Positions 8,238-18,964 of a stretch of DNA of 53,607 nt are shown here, piece by piece. The notes under the pieces are model-generated. The model was not told where the DNA came from. It saw only the letters and a program-made list of their open reading frames with translations, and searched no databases. A program made the position numbers and the translations under genes. Numbering within the stretch: position 1 is the stretch's first letter; each line of letters begins with the position of its first letter. Source of the DNA: Comamonadaceae bacterium (GTDB lineage Bacteria; Pseudomonadota; Gammaproteobacteria; Burkholderiales; Burkholderiaceae_C); assembly GCA_947450675.1 (NCBI GenBank), contig CANFWI010000018.1, forward strand, positions 1-53,607, given 5' to 3'.

Positions 8238-9041
8238 TTAAGGCTGGGTATAGGGGCTGGCGTCTTCGTCTGTGTCAGGCGCTTTGGTGTGCTTGACAAA
8301 CATCTGAGCCGCCAAAATACCGACCTCGTACAAGCCGCCGACAACGCCGAGCAGCATGATCATCGAGCCTGCGTCAGGCGGGGTGACCAGCGCGGTCCCT
8401 ACCGCCGCGAGAACCCAGAAATAGCCGCGGTACTCGCGCAACTGCGCCACGGTGAGAATGCCCATGCGAACCAGCAAAATCACCGCGATGGGCACTTCAA
8501 ACGCCAACCCGAAAGCCAGGAACATGCCGATGACAAAGTTCAGGTATTCCTCGATATCAGGCGCAGCTGTGATGGACTTGGGGGCAAAGCTCTGGATGAA
8601 AGAGAACACCTGCCCAAAAACAAAGTAATAGCAAAAAGCCACGCCGATAAAAAACAGCAAGGTGCTCGAAATAACCAGCGGCATCACCAGCTTTTTTTCA
8701 TGCGCATAAAGCCCCGGGGCGACAAAAGCCCAGACTTGGTACAACACCACAGGCAAGGCGATCATGAACGCGGCCATGAACATGATTTTGATGGGCACAA
8801 CGAAAGGCGAGATCACATTGGTGGCGATCAAGGTGGCACCCTTGGGCAAGCTGGCAATCAGCGGTGCCGCCATCAGGTCATACAGCGCACCCGGGCCAGG
8901 AAACAGCGCCAGCACAACGGCGGCAACACCAATCGCGATGACAGCCTTGATCATCCGGTCGCGCAGCTCCATGAGGTGCTGAACAAAGGGTTGTTCGGTG
9001 CCTGCGAGTTCGTCAGGTTTGTCGGTTTGCGAATCGCTCAT
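8238..9041 (-). CDS. tatC: Sec-independent protein translocase TatC
   Basis: 267-residue TatC, the six-helix membrane receptor that recognises twin-arginine signal peptides and nucleates TatA assembly. Typical segments are PFVQHLMELRDRMIKA near the N-terminus, FVAPGLYAHEKKLVMPLV, FGLAFEVPIAVILLVRMGI and VTPPDAGSMIML. It is the last gene of tatA-tatB-tatC, 30 bases after tatB. It is convergent with the DegS-like gene, with a 57-base spacer that holds only short GC-rich inverted repeats. Likely clients encoded in this window are the Rieske protein and MsrP. Confidence 0.97.
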   Translation of the reverse strand: MSDSQTDKPDELAGTEQPFVQHLMELRDRMIKAVIAIGVAAVVLALFPGPGALYDLMAAPLIASLPKGATLIATNVISPFVVPIKIMFMAAFMIALPVVLYQVWAFVAPGLYAHEKKLVMPLVISSTLLFFIGVAFCYYFVFGQVFSFIQSFAPKSITAAPDIEEYLNFVIGMFLAFGLAFEVPIAVILLVRMGILTVAQLREYRGYFWVLAAVGTALVTPPDAGSMIMLLGVVGGLYEVGILAAQMFVKHTKAPDTDEDASPYTQP

Positions 9042-9071
9042 AGTCCGGTCACAAAAAAAGAAAAGCGTCTG

Positions 9072-9557
9072 CTAGGCATGAGGAATGGCACGCGTCTTCG
9101 GCCGGTAGCGCGCCACCCGGGCAGCCCCGGACAGCGCTTTGGTTCGAACGCCCGAACGCGCTTTGAACCATTGCGGCGTGGCACCCTGCTTGAGTCGCCA
9201 ATTTTTGCGCGGATTTTTGTATTCCGGAAAACTGATCATGCCGGGGACGTCGCTCGAATAGCTGTTGTCACCGGCCATGTTGGTGGTGTCGGCCCACGTT
9301 TTTTCGAAGTCGCTGGCACTGGTTTGGATAGAGTCTTCGACGTCGCGGGCAGCGCCTACAACGCTGTCCTTCATTTTCTTGAGTTCGTCGAGCTCCATAG
9401 AGCGGTTGACTTCACTTTTAACATCGGCCACGTAACGCTGCGCCTTGCCCAGCAAAGTGCCGATGGTGCGCGCCAACCGCGGCAGCTTTTCGGGGCCGAT
9501 AACGATGAGCGCGACTGCGCCTATCAGCGCAATTTTGGAGATGCCTAAATCGATCAC
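9072..9557 (-). CDS. tatB: Twin-arginine translocase subunit TatB
   Basis: 161-residue TatB, which works with TatC in the signal-peptide receptor. The N-terminus [20 protein letters not shown] is the membrane segment, followed by the hinge GPEKLP and an amphipathic helix ([20 protein letters not shown]). The remaining cytoplasmic part is poorly conserved and ends in a very basic tail. The length and the MIDLG start separate it from TatA. It lies between tatA and tatC with gaps of 57 and 30 bases. Confidence 0.95.
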   Translation of the reverse strand: MIDLGISKIALIGAVALIVIGPEKLPRLARTIGTLLGKAQRYVADVKSEVNRSMELDELKKMKDSVVGAARDVEDSIQTSASDFEKTWADTTNMAGDNSYSSDVPGMISFPEYKNPRKNWRLKQGATPQWFKARSGVRTKALSGAARVARYRPKTRAIPHA

Positions 9558-9614
9558 GTCAATTCACACGGGCGCCAAGCACCCCGTTGCCTTGAAAGCT
9601 CAATGAGAACCTGA

Positions 9615-9872
9615 TCAGGGTTTTTGACGTGCTTGCACGTCAATGGTGTTTTTATCGTCAACCGGTGCCGCAGTAGCGGCCGTCACCTGCGCAGGAGGCG
9701 TTGTCGCGGCTGCGTCATCAGCTGCCGGCTGGCCGCCTTCTTTCATACCGTCTTTGAAACCCTTCACCGCACTGCCGAGGTCGCCGCCCATGTTTCTCAG
9801 TTTCTTGGTGCCAAACACCATGACCACGATCAGCAAGACGATCAACCAATGCCAAATGGAAAATCCACCCAT
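9615..9872 (-). CDS. tatA: Twin-arginine translocase subunit TatA
   Basis: 85-residue TatA, the pore- or patch-forming subunit of the Tat system. The N-terminal membrane helix is [20 protein letters not shown], then the hinge and amphipathic helix [20 protein letters not shown] with the conserved FG and K residues. The C-terminal third is Ala/Thr/Pro-rich and disordered. It heads tatABC. The 108 bases separating it from hinT could hold a promoter, although I see no strong one. Confidence 0.95.
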   Translation of the reverse strand: MGGFSIWHWLIVLLIVVMVFGTKKLRNMGGDLGSAVKGFKDGMKEGGQPAADDAAATTPPAQVTAATAAPVDDKNTIDVQARQKP

Positions 9873-9980
9873 TTTTCTCTCCTCAACTTGTATGTCGACA
9901 TCTACTGCCGACGTGAATGAATGAATCAGATTCTAAGGTGCTTACCGGACTCACCGAAGATTCATGCCAGATTGACCTCA

Positions 9981-10373
9981 TCAACCCCGCAGCCAAGGAC
10001 GCGGACCACCCATCACGTGAATGTGCAAGTGATGCACCTCTTGACCGCCTTCGGCTCCGGTGTTGGCGACGATGCGATAACCGCCTTCCGGATAAGGCCT
10101 GCAGCCCTGCTCCAGCGCCAACCGTGGCACCAATACCATCATGCGGCCTAACAGCGATTCGTGCTCAGGCCCGAGTTGAGCCATCGACGCAATATGGGCT
10201 TTCGGGATGATGAGAAAGTGCACCGGCGCCCACGGGTTGATGTCGTGAAACGCCAGCAAGGTCTCATCCTCAAAGACCTTGCGGCTTGGAATTTTCCCCG
10301 CCGCAATCTTGCAGAAGAGGCAATTATCAGCGGCTGCGCCCGGCGCGTGGCTGTGTGGTCCTGCGCTACTCAT
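9981..10373 (-). CDS. hinT: HIT-family purine nucleoside phosphoramidase (HinT-like)
   Basis: 130-residue histidine-triad protein of the HINT branch, which hydrolyses AMP-lysine-type phosphoramidates. It has CLFCKIAAGKIPSRKVFEDE near the N-terminus, the substrate-site segment HFLIIPKAHI, and the histidine triad HHLHIHV near the C-terminus. The start overlaps the stop of the preceding small membrane protein by four bases, so it belongs to the his-tat operon. The position between hisE and tatA is conserved in Burkholderiales. Confidence 0.93.
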   Translation of the reverse strand: MSSAGPHSHAPGAAADNCLFCKIAAGKIPSRKVFEDETLLAFHDINPWAPVHFLIIPKAHIASMAQLGPEHESLLGRMMVLVPRLALEQGCRPYPEGGYRIVANTGAEGGQEVHHLHIHVMGGPRPWLRG

Positions 10374-10741
10374 AGCGCAGCAACCGTCTGCGGGAAACGG
10401 TCGGCGTTAAAGCGCAGCCACCCCTTGATGCAACGGTACAGATACCAAAGCCAAACCAGGCCATAAGCCAACATGCCCGGGAACAAAAAGAACAACCACA
10501 GCGGCGACAGCAGCACCAACCAGACCAATGTCCACCAAAACGTCGAAAGCATGAAGTTGTGATGTGCGACATACAGCGGGTCGGCTTCATCTGCCCGCCG
10601 CAGGTAATTGATGATCAGTGCAACAACCGCAAAAACGCCGCCGCTGAACCAAGCCATCGTGTGCAAGCCGTACAGAATTTGCATGATCAGCCGGTCACTG
10701 GACGTTTTCTCGGGGCTGTCAGAGAGTTCAGGGAAAGTCAT
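10370..10741 (-). CDS. Small integral membrane protein, DUF4870-like
   Basis: 123-residue protein of unknown function with about three predicted membrane segments: MAWFSGGVFAVVALIINYL, FWWTLVWLVLLSPLWLFFLF, and a close-set GMLAYGLVWLWYLYRCIKGW. The charged N-terminus and the RADEADPLYVAHHNFMLSTF connector resemble the DUF4870/YidH-type families found beside hisE and hinT in betaproteobacteria. It overlaps hinT by four bases and follows hisE by 30 bases, so it is translated within the his operon. No catalytic motif is visible. The family assignment is from recall of the pattern, not a search. Confidence 0.85.
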   Translation of the reverse strand: MTFPELSDSPEKTSSDRLIMQILYGLHTMAWFSGGVFAVVALIINYLRRADEADPLYVAHHNFMLSTFWWTLVWLVLLSPLWLFFLFPGMLAYGLVWLWYLYRCIKGWLRFNADRFPQTVAAL

Positions 10742-10771
10742 AAGCGCTGTGTGGTTGATGTGAAGGCTGGC

Positions 10772-11158
10772 TTATTTCTCAGCTTCTGCACGGAGCAGCG
10801 CTTTGCGCAAGGCTTTTTCCTCAATGCCGCTGGTGCCTTCGCGGCGCTCCAACTCGGCAATCACATCGGCCGGCGTCAAGTCGTAATGAGCCAAGGCGAT
10901 CAAGCTGTGAAACCACAGATCAGCCACTTCGCCGATCAACTTGCCTTGCAGCTCAGGCGTGGCGCCGCCGTGGTCCAAGTCTTTGGCCGCCATGACGGTT
11001 TCGGTGGCTTCTTCACCGATTTTTTTCAGGAAGGCGTCGGGGCCTTGGTGCAGCAAGCGGGCGACATAGCTTTGGCTGGGGTCGCCGCCATTGCGCACCT
11101 TGCGACTTTCAATCACCTGAGCTAGGCGCGCGAGGGAGTCATTCGAAGTCGTGGTCAT
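10772..11158 (-). CDS. hisE: Phosphoribosyl-ATP pyrophosphatase
   Basis: HisE, about 128 residues from ATG 11158 ([16 protein letters not shown]). It hydrolyses phosphoribosyl-ATP to phosphoribosyl-AMP in the second step of histidine synthesis. The all-alpha MazG-like fold shows [18 protein letters not shown] and [19 protein letters not shown], with the acidic metal-binding residues. A longer frame to 11227 would run into hisI and is rejected. The monofunctional form is separate from hisI, unlike the enterobacterial HisIE fusion. Confidence 0.95.
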   Translation of the reverse strand: MTTTSNDSLARLAQVIESRKVRNGGDPSQSYVARLLHQGPDAFLKKIGEEATETVMAAKDLDHGGATPELQGKLIGEVADLWFHSLIALAHYDLTPADVIAELERREGTSGIEEKALRKALLRAEAEK

Positions 11159-11175
11159 GAAAACGTGCGCTTTGC

Positions 11176-11571
11176 TTATGTGTAGATGTGTTTCGGGTCT
11201 TTGAGCACCGGCTCTGCTGCGACCCATTGGCCGCCTTCATAGCGGTGAAAAAAGCAGCTGTGGCGGCCGGTGTGGCAAGCGATCGACGGACCGGTTTCTT
11301 GCCCGAGTTGCGTGATTTTCAGCAAAATCACGTCGTTGTCGCAGTCGAGCCGGATGTCGTGCACGGTTTGCACGTGGCCGGACTCCTCGCCCTTGCGCCA
11401 AAGCCGCGCGCGTGAGCGGCTGAAGTACACGGCCCGACCGGAGTCGGCCGTTTCCTGCAGCGCCTCGCGGTTCATCCAGGCAAACATCAGCACGTCGCCG
11501 CTGGCGGCTTCTTGCGCAATCACGGGGATCAGGCCCCGCTCGTCCCATCGGACTTCATCTAACCAGTTCAT
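11176..11571 (-). CDS. hisI: Phosphoribosyl-AMP cyclohydrolase
   Basis: HisI, about 131 residues. It opens the purine ring of phosphoribosyl-AMP in the third step of histidine synthesis and needs zinc and magnesium. The active-site pieces are [16 protein letters not shown] and [12 protein letters not shown], which supply the zinc cysteines and catalytic histidine. I chose ATG 11571 ([13 protein letters not shown]), which matches the family start; a TTG at 11604 would only add a non-conserved leader touching hisF. It is 29 bases after hisF and 17 before hisE. Confidence 0.96.
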   Translation of the reverse strand: MNWLDEVRWDERGLIPVIAQEAASGDVLMFAWMNREALQETADSGRAVYFSRSRARLWRKGEESGHVQTVHDIRLDCDNDVILLKITQLGQETGPSIACHTGRHSCFFHRYEGGQWVAAEPVLKDPKHIYT

Positions 11572-11600
11572 GCAGGGTATTGTCGGTGATTGGCCGTGGC

Positions 11601-12380
11601 TCAAAGTCGAACCGGGATGCCGCGCTCAGCCATGCGCTGCTTGGCCTGCTGCACGGTGTATTCGCCGTAATGAAAAATGCTCGCAGCCAACACGGCGTCA
11701 GCGCCGCCGATCTGGATGCCATCGGCCAAGTGGTCGAGGTTGCCAACGCCACCCGAGGCGATGACCGGCACATTCACGGCGTCGCTGACGGCGCGGGTCA
11801 GCGCCAAGTCAAAGCCGGCCTTGGTGCCGTCGCGGTCCATGCTGGTCAGCAAAATTTCGCCGGCGCCACGGCGCGCCATGTCAGTGGCCCAAACCACCGC
11901 GTCGAGGCCGGTGTTTTTCCGGCCGCCATGGCTGTAGACATCCCAGCCCGCGCCGCGCGTCAAAGCTTCCTCATCAGAACGGCGCTTGGCATCAATGGCG
12001 ACGACGATGCATTGGGCACCGTAGCGCGCCGAGACTTCGTCAATGATGTGTGGATTGGCCAGCGCAGCGGAGTTGAAACTGGTTTTGTCGGCTCCGGCAT
12101 TGAGCAGCCGCCGCACATCGTCCACCGTGCGTACACCGCCACCCACCGTCAGAGGAATGAAGACCTGCGAAGCCACTGCTTCAATGATGTGCAAGATCAA
12201 ATCGCGACCATCACTGGTCGCGGTGATGTCGAGAAAAGTCAGCTCGTCTGCGCCTTGGTCGTTGTAGCGCGCAGCAATTTCAACCGGGTCACCGGCATCG
12301 CGCAACTCCAAGAAATTGACGCCTTTGACAACCCGACCGCCAGTGACGTCAAGACAAGGAATGATTCGTTTAGCCAGCAT
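11601..12380 (-). CDS. hisF: Imidazole glycerol phosphate synthase, cyclase subunit
   Basis: 259-residue HisF, a TIM barrel that uses ammonia from HisH to make imidazole glycerol phosphate and AICAR from PRFAR. The N-terminus [19 protein letters not shown] carries the catalytic aspartate. The second half has [20 protein letters not shown] with the other catalytic aspartate, and the phosphate-binding [10 protein letters not shown]. It is 11 bases after hisA in the same transcript. Confidence 0.97.
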   Translation of the reverse strand: MLAKRIIPCLDVTGGRVVKGVNFLELRDAGDPVEIAARYNDQGADELTFLDITATSDGRDLILHIIEAVASQVFIPLTVGGGVRTVDDVRRLLNAGADKTSFNSAALANPHIIDEVSARYGAQCIVVAIDAKRRSDEEALTRGAGWDVYSHGGRKNTGLDAVVWATDMARRGAGEILLTSMDRDGTKAGFDLALTRAVSDAVNVPVIASGGVGNLDHLADGIQIGGADAVLAASIFHYGEYTVQQAKQRMAERGIPVRL

Positions 12381-12391
12381 GCGTTGAATGA

Positions 12392-13132
12392 CTAGCCGTT
12401 GAGCGCGTCAGCGCGTGCCTGCGCCAGCGCAAAATCGAGATCACCGCTGTAGATCGAGCGGCCGCAAATCACGCCTTCGACGCCCTCGCCCTCGACTTGG
12501 CACAGCGCATCGATGTCGGCCATGTTGGAGAGTCCACCCGAAGCGATAACCGGAATCCGCAAGGCCTGAGCCAACTTAACGGTTGCCTCGATATTGATAC
12601 CGCTGAGCATGCCGTCACGGCCAATGTCGGTGTAAATGATGGATTCGACGCCATAGTCTTCAAACTTCTTGGCCAGGTCAACGACTTCGTGGCCGGTGAG
12701 TTTGCTCCAGCCATCGGTAGCGACTTTGCCGTCTTTGGCATCTAAACCGACAATGATGTGGCCTCCAAAAGCGGTGCAGGCATCTTGCAGAAAACCGGGA
12801 TTTTTAACCGCCGCCGTGCCAATGATGACGTAGCGCAGGCCCGCGTCTAAATAGCGTTCGATGGTGTCGAGGTCGCGAATACCGCCGCCGAGTTGCACAT
12901 CCACCTCGCTGCCGACTTCGAGCAGGATTTTGCGAATTGCCGCCTCGTTTTTGGGCTTACCGGCAAAGGCGCCATTCAAGTCGACCAAATGCAGGCGACG
13001 CGCGCCCTTGTCGACCCAGCTGCGGGCCATGGCCGCAGGGTCTTCGCCGAAGGTGGTGGACTGGTCCATGTCGCCCTGTTTGAGGCGAACGCAGTGACCG
13101 TCTTTCAAGTCAATCGCGGGAATGAGTAGCAT
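12392..13132 (-). CDS. hisA: Phosphoribosylformimino-AICAR-phosphate isomerase
   Basis: 246-residue HisA, a half-barrel-repeat TIM barrel that performs the Amadori rearrangement ProFAR to PRFAR. The N-terminal catalytic aspartate is in [20 protein letters not shown]. The second is in [16 protein letters not shown], and the phosphate loop is [16 protein letters not shown]. It is followed by hisF. The 80-base interval separating it from hisH contains no recognisable gene, and TAAGGAATG upstream may contribute the ribosome binding site. Confidence 0.97.
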   Translation of the reverse strand: MLLIPAIDLKDGHCVRLKQGDMDQSTTFGEDPAAMARSWVDKGARRLHLVDLNGAFAGKPKNEAAIRKILLEVGSEVDVQLGGGIRDLDTIERYLDAGLRYVIIGTAAVKNPGFLQDACTAFGGHIIVGLDAKDGKVATDGWSKLTGHEVVDLAKKFEDYGVESIIYTDIGRDGMLSGINIEATVKLAQALRIPVIASGGLSNMADIDALCQVEGEGVEGVICGRSIYSGDLDFALAQARADALNG

Positions 13133-13212
13133 GTTGCTTTAAGGAATGAAGCTGAGAAAAAGTGAAGACATAAAGACCGCCGGACACAGTACAAGGGCAG
13201 ATCAAAATCGGA

Positions 13213-13917
13213 TCAGGGATTCCAGTGCAGGAAGTTGCGGTACAAGGCCAGCCCCTGATCGGCGCTCTTTTCTGGGTGAAACTGCGTCGCAAAAATATTA
13301 TCCCGTGCAACCGCCGCTGTGAAGCGTCCACCGTAGTCGGCTTCGCCCGCAGTGTTGCGCGCATCAGACGGCTTGGCGTAGAAACTGTGCACAAAGTAGA
13401 AATAAGCGCCATCGGGGATGTCAGCCCACAGCGCATGCCGTGACTGGCTGCCGGCTGGCAAGGCTGAGCTGCCTTGATGACTGCCTTGGTAGACCTGGTT
13501 CCAGCCCATTTGCGGCACTTTGAAACGGCTGCCATCCGGCTGCAGTCTGCCGGCCAAATCAAATTTAATGACTTCTCCGCCTATCAGTCCGAGCCCGGGC
13601 GTGCCGACACCGGCAGGGCCTTCTTCGCTGCGGTCCAGCAGCATCTGCATGCCGACGCAGACGCCAAACAAAGGTTTGTGGGCGGCCGCATGCAGCACGG
13701 CTTGGCGCAGCCCCGACTCGTCTAACTCACGCATGCAATCCGGCATGGCGCCTTGGCCGGGCAGCACCACGCGGTCAGCGTCCAACACGTCTTGCGCGCG
13801 AGAGGTGACGATCACCTCAAAACCCGCGCCTTGGGCCACATGCGCCACCGCCTGCGACACCGATCGCAAGTTACCCATGCCGTAGTCCACCACGGCTACT
13901 TTTTTCAGAACAGTCAT
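13213..13917 (-). CDS. hisH: Imidazole glycerol phosphate synthase, glutaminase subunit
   Basis: 234-residue class I glutamine amidotransferase that feeds ammonia to HisF. It begins [20 protein letters not shown]. The nucleophile is Cys87 in GVCVGMQML, and the His/Glu pair is in [14 protein letters not shown] near the C-terminus. It is somewhat longer than typical HisH (about 200 residues) because of an insertion around residues 145-175 ([20 protein letters not shown]). It lies between hisB and hisA. Confidence 0.96.
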   Translation of the reverse strand: MTVLKKVAVVDYGMGNLRSVSQAVAHVAQGAGFEVIVTSRAQDVLDADRVVLPGQGAMPDCMRELDESGLRQAVLHAAAHKPLFGVCVGMQMLLDRSEEGPAGVGTPGLGLIGGEVIKFDLAGRLQPDGSRFKVPQMGWNQVYQGSHQGSSALPAGSQSRHALWADIPDGAYFYFVHSFYAKPSDARNTAGEADYGGRFTAAVARDNIFATQFHPEKSADQGLALYRNFLHWNP

Positions 13918-13933
13918 GACAGCTTCAGGCGGT

Positions 13934-14557
13934 TTACAAAGAACCTTTGGTCGAAGGAATCACACCGGCCATGCGGGGGTCTAGCTCCAGCGCCATGCGC
14001 AGCGCGCGGGCGAAGGCTTTGAACACCGTTTCAGCTTGGTGGTGGGCGTTTTCGCCGCGCAGGTTGTCAATGTGCAAGGTGACAAAGGCGTGATTGGCAA
14101 AGCCCTGGAAAAACTCAAAAGCCAGTTGCGAGTCAAACGTGCCGATCATGCCGCTGGTAAACGGCACGTGCATCACCAAACCAGGACGGCCGGAAAAGTC
14201 GATGACCACGCGGCTCAGCGCTTCGTCCAGCGGCACATAGGCGTGACCGTAACGGCGCAGGCCTTTTTTGTCACCAACGGCCAGCGCCACCGCTTGGCCC
14301 AAGGTGATGCCCACGTCTTCCACCGTGTGATGGCCGTCAATGTGCAAATCGCCTTCGGCTTGAATGTCCAGGTCGATCAGCCCATGACGGGCGATCTGGT
14401 CCAGCATGTGGTCAAAAAATCCGATGCCGGTGTTGAGATTTGAGGCGCCACTGCCATCCAGATTCACCTTGGCGGTGATTTTGGTTTCAGCCGTGTTGCG
14501 CGTGACTTCAGCGGTGCGCGGAGCAAAAGCTGTGGAAGGAGTTGCGGTGGAGGTCAT
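13934..14557 (-). CDS. hisB: Imidazoleglycerol-phosphate dehydratase
   Basis: 207-residue monofunctional HisB, which dehydrates imidazole glycerol phosphate using two manganese ions. Ligand motifs are [34 protein letters not shown] and [19 protein letters not shown]. It lacks the N-terminal histidinol phosphatase domain found in enterobacterial HisB, so that activity must lie elsewhere. It overlaps hisC by four bases. The first 14 or so residues (to APRTAEV) are not conserved. Confidence 0.97.
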   Translation of the reverse strand: MTSTATPSTAFAPRTAEVTRNTAETKITAKVNLDGSGASNLNTGIGFFDHMLDQIARHGLIDLDIQAEGDLHIDGHHTVEDVGITLGQAVALAVGDKKGLRRYGHAYVPLDEALSRVVIDFSGRPGLVMHVPFTSGMIGTFDSQLAFEFFQGFANHAFVTLHIDNLRGENAHHQAETVFKAFARALRMALELDPRMAGVIPSTKGSL

Positions 14558-15681
14558 AGGGCTTTTTGAAGGGTGGCCAGCAGTTGCGTATTTTCATCGG
14601 CCGTGCCAACTGTCAGGCGCAGACAGTTGCTCAGCAATAGGTGCATTTTAGAAATATTTTTGACCAGCACGCCGCCGGCCTTTAGACGCTCGAAAACCAG
14701 GCCGGCTGCATCAGCCTCGCCCTCTTGTTTTCCATTGACACGGACCAGGATCATGTTGGCATCGCTGTTCCAGACCGTCAGGCCCGGCATGGCGCGCAGC
14801 GCTTGGAGCAAACGCTCGCGTTGCTGGACAAGATCTGCGGCCTGCGCGGCGAAGACTTCTTGGTGCTCTAAGGCGAACAGTGCGCACTCGTAATTCAGCA
14901 CGCTGATGTTGTAGGGCGGCCGCACCTTGTCGAACTCGGCGATCAGCGCTTTGGGCCCCATCATGTAGCCCAGACGCACACCAGCCAAGCCAAACTTGCT
15001 GAGCGTGCGCATCAACAGCACATGGCTGTGGCGGCTGATGCGGTCCAAGTAACTCTTGCTCGAAAACGGCTGATAAGCCTCGTCCATCACGACCAAACCG
15101 CCTTGCTCGCCAACGGCGGTGATGATTTTTTCAATCACCGCGTCGTCCCACAAGTTGGCCGTCGGGTTGTTCGGATAAGCCAAGTAGACGATGGACGGCT
15201 GGTGCTCGGCGATGGCCGCCATCATGGCCGCTTCGTCGAGTTCGAAGTCAGCGGTGAGCGGCACACCGACGAAAGCCAGACCTTGCAACTGCGCGCTCAT
15301 GGCGTACATCACGAAACCAGGCACGGGCGCCAGCACCTTGCCGCCGGGCACATGGCAAGCCAGCGACAACAGCGAGATCAATTCGTCCGAGCCATTGCCC
15401 AGCATGATGTCAAAGCCGTCGGGCATGCCGGCGTAGTCGGCCAGCGCGCGGCGCAAGTCGTTGACACGGCCGTCTGGATAGCGGTTCAGCGCGAGCGCAC
15501 CGAGACGCCGACCGAGTTCGGCCTGCAAGTGCGCTGGCAGCCGGTGTGGGTTTTCCATGGCGTCGAGCTTGACCATGCCGACGGAGTCTTGAATGGCATA
15601 GGCATGCATGGACTGCACGTCTTGCCGGATGCGTTTTTTCAACTCGGGGCTGATCTGAGCTGACGTGTTGACGCTGCTCAT
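14554..15681 (-). CDS. hisC: Histidinol-phosphate aminotransferase
   Basis: 375-residue fold-type I PLP aminotransferase that makes histidinol phosphate from imidazole acetol phosphate. Key segments are [12 protein letters not shown] (cofactor phosphate site), [23 protein letters not shown] with the PLP aspartate, and [17 protein letters not shown] with the Schiff-base lysine. It overlaps both hisD and hisB by four bases, so it is translationally coupled on both sides. Confidence 0.96.
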   Translation of the reverse strand: MSSVNTSAQISPELKKRIRQDVQSMHAYAIQDSVGMVKLDAMENPHRLPAHLQAELGRRLGALALNRYPDGRVNDLRRALADYAGMPDGFDIMLGNGSDELISLLSLACHVPGGKVLAPVPGFVMYAMSAQLQGLAFVGVPLTADFELDEAAMMAAIAEHQPSIVYLAYPNNPTANLWDDAVIEKIITAVGEQGGLVVMDEAYQPFSSKSYLDRISRHSHVLLMRTLSKFGLAGVRLGYMMGPKALIAEFDKVRPPYNISVLNYECALFALEHQEVFAAQAADLVQQRERLLQALRAMPGLTVWNSDANMILVRVNGKQEGEADAAGLVFERLKAGGVLVKNISKMHLLLSNCLRLTVGTADENTQLLATLQKAL

Positions 15682-17021
15682 ACAGCACCCCGCATAGGTG
15701 GCACGTCGTTCAAGCGCAGCTCAGCGGCCCGGGCATGCGCTTGCAGGCCTTCACCGTAAGCCAGTTCGGCGGCCACCGGGCCCAGCACCTGGGCACCGGC
15801 TTGACTGACCTCGATCAAGCTGGAACGCTTTTGAAAGTCATAAACCCCGAGCGGGCTCGAAAAACGCGCTGTGCCGCTGGTCGGCAACACGTGGTTTGGG
15901 CCGGCGCAGTAGTCACCCAGGCTTTCGCTGGTGTAAGCCCCCAAAAAGATCGCGCCCGCATGCTTGAGCAAAGGCTCCCAGCGCTGCGGCTCACGGGTCG
16001 AGACTTCGAGGTGCTCAGGCGCAATGCGGTTGCTGATCTCGCAGGCTTCTTCCATGCTACGGGTCTGAATCAAAGCGCCTCGGTCGTTCAGGGATTTGGC
16101 GATGATGGCGGCGCGCGGCATGCTCGGCAGCAAACGGTCAATAGCGGCCTGCACGGCGTCGATGTAGGCGGCGTCCGGACATAACAAGATGCTTTGCGCC
16201 AACTCGTCATGCTCGGCTTGGCTGAAGAGATCCATCGCGACCCAGTCGGCTGGCGTGCTGCCATCAGCCAAGACCAAAATTTCAGATGGCCCGGCAATCA
16301 TGTCGATGCCCACAGTGCCAAAAACGCGCCGCTTGGCCGCCGCCACGTAGGCGTTGCCCGGACCGGTGATCTTGTCGACCGCTGGCACCGTGGCCGTGCC
16401 GTAAGCCAGTGCGGCCACCGCTTGTGCGCCGCCGATGGTGAAGGCACGCGTGACGCCGGCCACATAAGCGGCCGCCAGCACCAGCGGGTTTTTGTCGCCG
16501 CGCGGTGTGGGCACCACCATGATGATCTCGCCAACACCCGCGACATGCGCCGGAATCGCGTTCATCAGCACCGACGATGGATAAGCCGCTTTGCCGCCAG
16601 GCACGTAGATGCCCACGCGATCGAGCGGCGTGACTTTTTGTCCCAGCAAACTGCCGTCGGCGTCGCGGTAACTCCAGCTTTCGCCGCAGGCTTTTTTCTG
16701 CGCTTCGTGGTAGCTGCGGACCCGTGCCGCCGCCGCTTGCAGCGCAGCGCGCTGAGCTTCTGGCAACCCGTCAAAAGCAGCTTTGAGTTCGGCCTGCGTC
16801 AGCTCCAAGGCCTGTACGCTGGTCGCCTCAAGTCCGTCGAAACGGCTGGTGTACTCCAGCACAGCGGCATCGCCGCGCAATTGCACATCGGCCAGAATCG
16901 CCGCAACACGCTCTTCAATGGCTGCATCGGCGTCGGCTGACCAATGCAGGCGCGCTTTGAAGGCAGCTTCAAAGTCGCTGGCAAGCGTGGACAGACGGAC
17001 AGGTTTAGCGACGAGGTTCAT
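15678..17021 (-). CDS. hisD: Histidinol dehydrogenase
   Basis: 447-residue HisD, the zinc-dependent NAD enzyme that oxidises L-histidinol twice to give histidine. Family segments are [54 protein letters not shown] and the zinc-ligand regions [10 protein letters not shown] and [10 protein letters not shown], with [20 protein letters not shown] near the end. It overlaps hisC by four bases and follows hisG by 19 bases. Confidence 0.97.
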   Translation of the reverse strand: MNLVAKPVRLSTLASDFEAAFKARLHWSADADAAIEERVAAILADVQLRGDAAVLEYTSRFDGLEATSVQALELTQAELKAAFDGLPEAQRAALQAAAARVRSYHEAQKKACGESWSYRDADGSLLGQKVTPLDRVGIYVPGGKAAYPSSVLMNAIPAHVAGVGEIIMVVPTPRGDKNPLVLAAAYVAGVTRAFTIGGAQAVAALAYGTATVPAVDKITGPGNAYVAAAKRRVFGTVGIDMIAGPSEILVLADGSTPADWVAMDLFSQAEHDELAQSILLCPDAAYIDAVQAAIDRLLPSMPRAAIIAKSLNDRGALIQTRSMEEACEISNRIAPEHLEVSTREPQRWEPLLKHAGAIFLGAYTSESLGDYCAGPNHVLPTSGTARFSSPLGVYDFQKRSSLIEVSQAGAQVLGPVAAELAYGEGLQAHARAAELRLNDVPPMRGAV

Positions 17022-17040
17022 TTGGAAAACAAAAAAAAGT

Positions 17041-17679
17041 TTATGCAGCGACGGCCCGAGCCAGTGAATCGATCAGGCGGCGAATCGGCTCTTGTTTGAG
17101 CTTGAGCGCGACTTGATTGACCACCAAGTGTGAGCTGATGTCCATGATGCGTTCGACTTCCACCAAGTGGTTGGCTTTGAGCGTGTTGCCGGTGGAAACC
17201 AAGTCGACAATCGCGTCGGCCAAGCCCGTCAAAGGCGCGAGCTCCATGCTGCCGTACAGCTTGATCAGGTCGACATGGACGCCCTTGCTGGCGAAAAAAT
17301 CGCGTGCAATCGCCACGTACTTGGTGGCGACCTTGAGCCGTCCACCTTGGCGCACGGCTGCGGCGTAGTCAAAGCCATCACGCACCGCCACGCTGATGCG
17401 GCATTTGGCGATTTGCAAGTCCAGCGGCTGGTACAAGCCCTGGCTGCCGGATTCGAGCAACGTGTCTTTGCCCACCACACCCAAGTCAGCGCCGCCGTAC
17501 TGCACATAGGTCGGCACGTCGGTGGCGCGTACCAAGACCACGCGCAGGTCGGGCTGGTTGGTGTCCAAAATCAGTTTGCGTGACTTGTCCGGGTCGTCCA
17601 GCACCTCAATGTTGGCTGACCGCAGGAGCGGGAGAATATCGTCAAAAATGCGTCCCTTGGACAGCGCCAGCGTGATCAT
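17041..17679 (-). CDS. hisG: ATP phosphoribosyltransferase, short form
   Basis: 212-residue HisG of the short type, which lacks the C-terminal regulatory domain and needs a HisZ partner for activity and histidine feedback. It catalyses the committed step from ATP and PRPP. Motifs are [18 protein letters not shown] at the N-terminus, [14 protein letters not shown], and the PRPP loop [19 protein letters not shown]. No hisZ lies in the window, so it must be elsewhere. The ATG overlaps the murA stop by four bases. Confidence 0.97.
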   Translation of the reverse strand: MITLALSKGRIFDDILPLLRSANIEVLDDPDKSRKLILDTNQPDLRVVLVRATDVPTYVQYGGADLGVVGKDTLLESGSQGLYQPLDLQIAKCRISVAVRDGFDYAAAVRQGGRLKVATKYVAIARDFFASKGVHVDLIKLYGSMELAPLTGLADAIVDLVSTGNTLKANHLVEVERIMDISSHLVVNQVALKLKQEPIRRLIDSLARAVAA

Positions 17680-18959
17680 CCTTTGACCCTTTCGATGTCT
17701 GCGCCGATGCCGCGCAATTTGGTTTCCATTTGGTCGTAGCCGCGGTCCAGATGGTAAATCCGCTCGACCACGGTTTCGCCTTCAGCCACCAAGCCGGCAA
17801 TCACCAAGCTGGCTGACGCCCGTAAATCTGTGGCCATGACGGTGGCACCGGAGAGTTTTTCAACCCCTTCCAGCAGCGCGACCTTGCCGTCGATCTGGAT
17901 GTTGGCGCCCAAGCGCACCATCTCGTTGACGTGCATGAAACGGTTTTCAAAAATTGTCTCAGTGACCTTGCTGGTACCGTGAGAGATCGCATTCAGCGCC
18001 ATGAACTGCGCCTGCATGTCGGTTGGGAAACCTGGGTATTCAGTGGTTCGGAACGACTGCGCCTTGAGCCTGCCCTGCGACTGGATGCGGATAAAACCAT
18101 CACCGGCGTTGACCGTCGCGCCCGCTTCGCGCAGCTTCTCGATGACCACTTCCAGATGGTCGGCGCGGCCGTGGCGCAAGACCACGTCACCGCCAGCCGC
18201 CGCCACCGCGCACAAAAAAGTGCCGGCTTCAATCCGGTCGGCCACCACCTGATGCGTGCCGCCATGCAAGCGCGCCACGCCCTGAATGCGAATGCGCCGG
18301 CTGCCGTGCCCGTCAATCTTCGCGCCCATCTTGATCAGCATCTCGGCCAAGTCGCCGATCTCCGGCTCTTGTGCGGCGTTTTCCAACACCGTCTCGCCTT
18401 CAGCCAGCGCCGCCGCCATCATGAAATTTTCAGTGCCGGTCACCGTCACCATGTCGGTCGTTAAATGGCAACCTTGCAGCCGCGTCAGGCCAGGTGCGAG
18501 ACGCGCAATCATGTAGCCGTGTTCGACCACAATCTCGGCGCCCATCGCCTGCAAACCTTTGATGTGCTGATCGACCGGCCGCGAACCAATCGCGCAGCCT
18601 CCCGGCAAAGACACCCGGGCACGGCCAAAGCGCGCCAACAGTGGTCCCAGCGCCAACACCGAGGCGCGCATGGTTTTCACCAGCTCGTAGGGTGCTTCAG
18701 GCGTGTGCAAGGGGCCGGCGTCAATCCGCACGGTGCCGGAATCCGGCTGACCCATTGCGCCCTGCTCAGCCGTGACGCCCATGTTGCGAATCAGCTTGAG
18801 CATGGTCGAGACGTCTTGCAGCCGCGGCACATTCGTCAGCGTGACGGGCTCGTCGGTGAGCAGCGCCGCGCAGAGCTCAGGCAAGGCGGCATTTTTAGCG
18901 CCTGAAATATCAACCGTGCCAGACAGCGTTGTGCCGCCTTTGATGCGTAGCTTGTCCAT
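17676..18959 (-). CDS. murA: UDP-N-acetylglucosamine 1-carboxyvinyltransferase
   Basis: MurA, about 427 residues, which adds enolpyruvate from PEP to UDP-GlcNAc in the first committed step of peptidoglycan synthesis. It starts [20 protein letters not shown] at 18959; a longer frame would overlap ibaG and is unlikely. The catalytic, fosfomycin-sensitive cysteine is in [16 protein letters not shown]. Other signatures are [17 protein letters not shown] and [18 protein letters not shown]. It sits between ibaG and hisG and overlaps hisG by four bases. Confidence 0.97.
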   Translation of the reverse strand: MDKLRIKGGTTLSGTVDISGAKNAALPELCAALLTDEPVTLTNVPRLQDVSTMLKLIRNMGVTAEQGAMGQPDSGTVRIDAGPLHTPEAPYELVKTMRASVLALGPLLARFGRARVSLPGGCAIGSRPVDQHIKGLQAMGAEIVVEHGYMIARLAPGLTRLQGCHLTTDMVTVTGTENFMMAAALAEGETVLENAAQEPEIGDLAEMLIKMGAKIDGHGSRRIRIQGVARLHGGTHQVVADRIEAGTFLCAVAAAGGDVVLRHGRADHLEVVIEKLREAGATVNAGDGFIRIQSQGRLKAQSFRTTEYPGFPTDMQAQFMALNAISHGTSKVTETIFENRFMHVNEMVRLGANIQIDGKVALLEGVEKLSGATVMATDLRASASLVIAGLVAEGETVVERIYHLDRGYDQMETKLRGIGADIERVKG

Positions 18960-18964
18960 GATTT

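Noticed and set aside
8289..9548. 419-residue plus-strand open frame opposite tatC and tatB
   Set aside because: It is rich in His, Gln, Arg and Asp in the manner of antisense translations of GC-rich genes, has no domain I recognise, and the minus strand encodes clear TatC and TatB.
13133..13212. Possible small gene between hisH and hisA
   Set aside because: The 80-base interval has no open frame with a start and ribosome binding site of its own. An overlapping minus-strand frame at 13110-13562 is a shadow of hisH.
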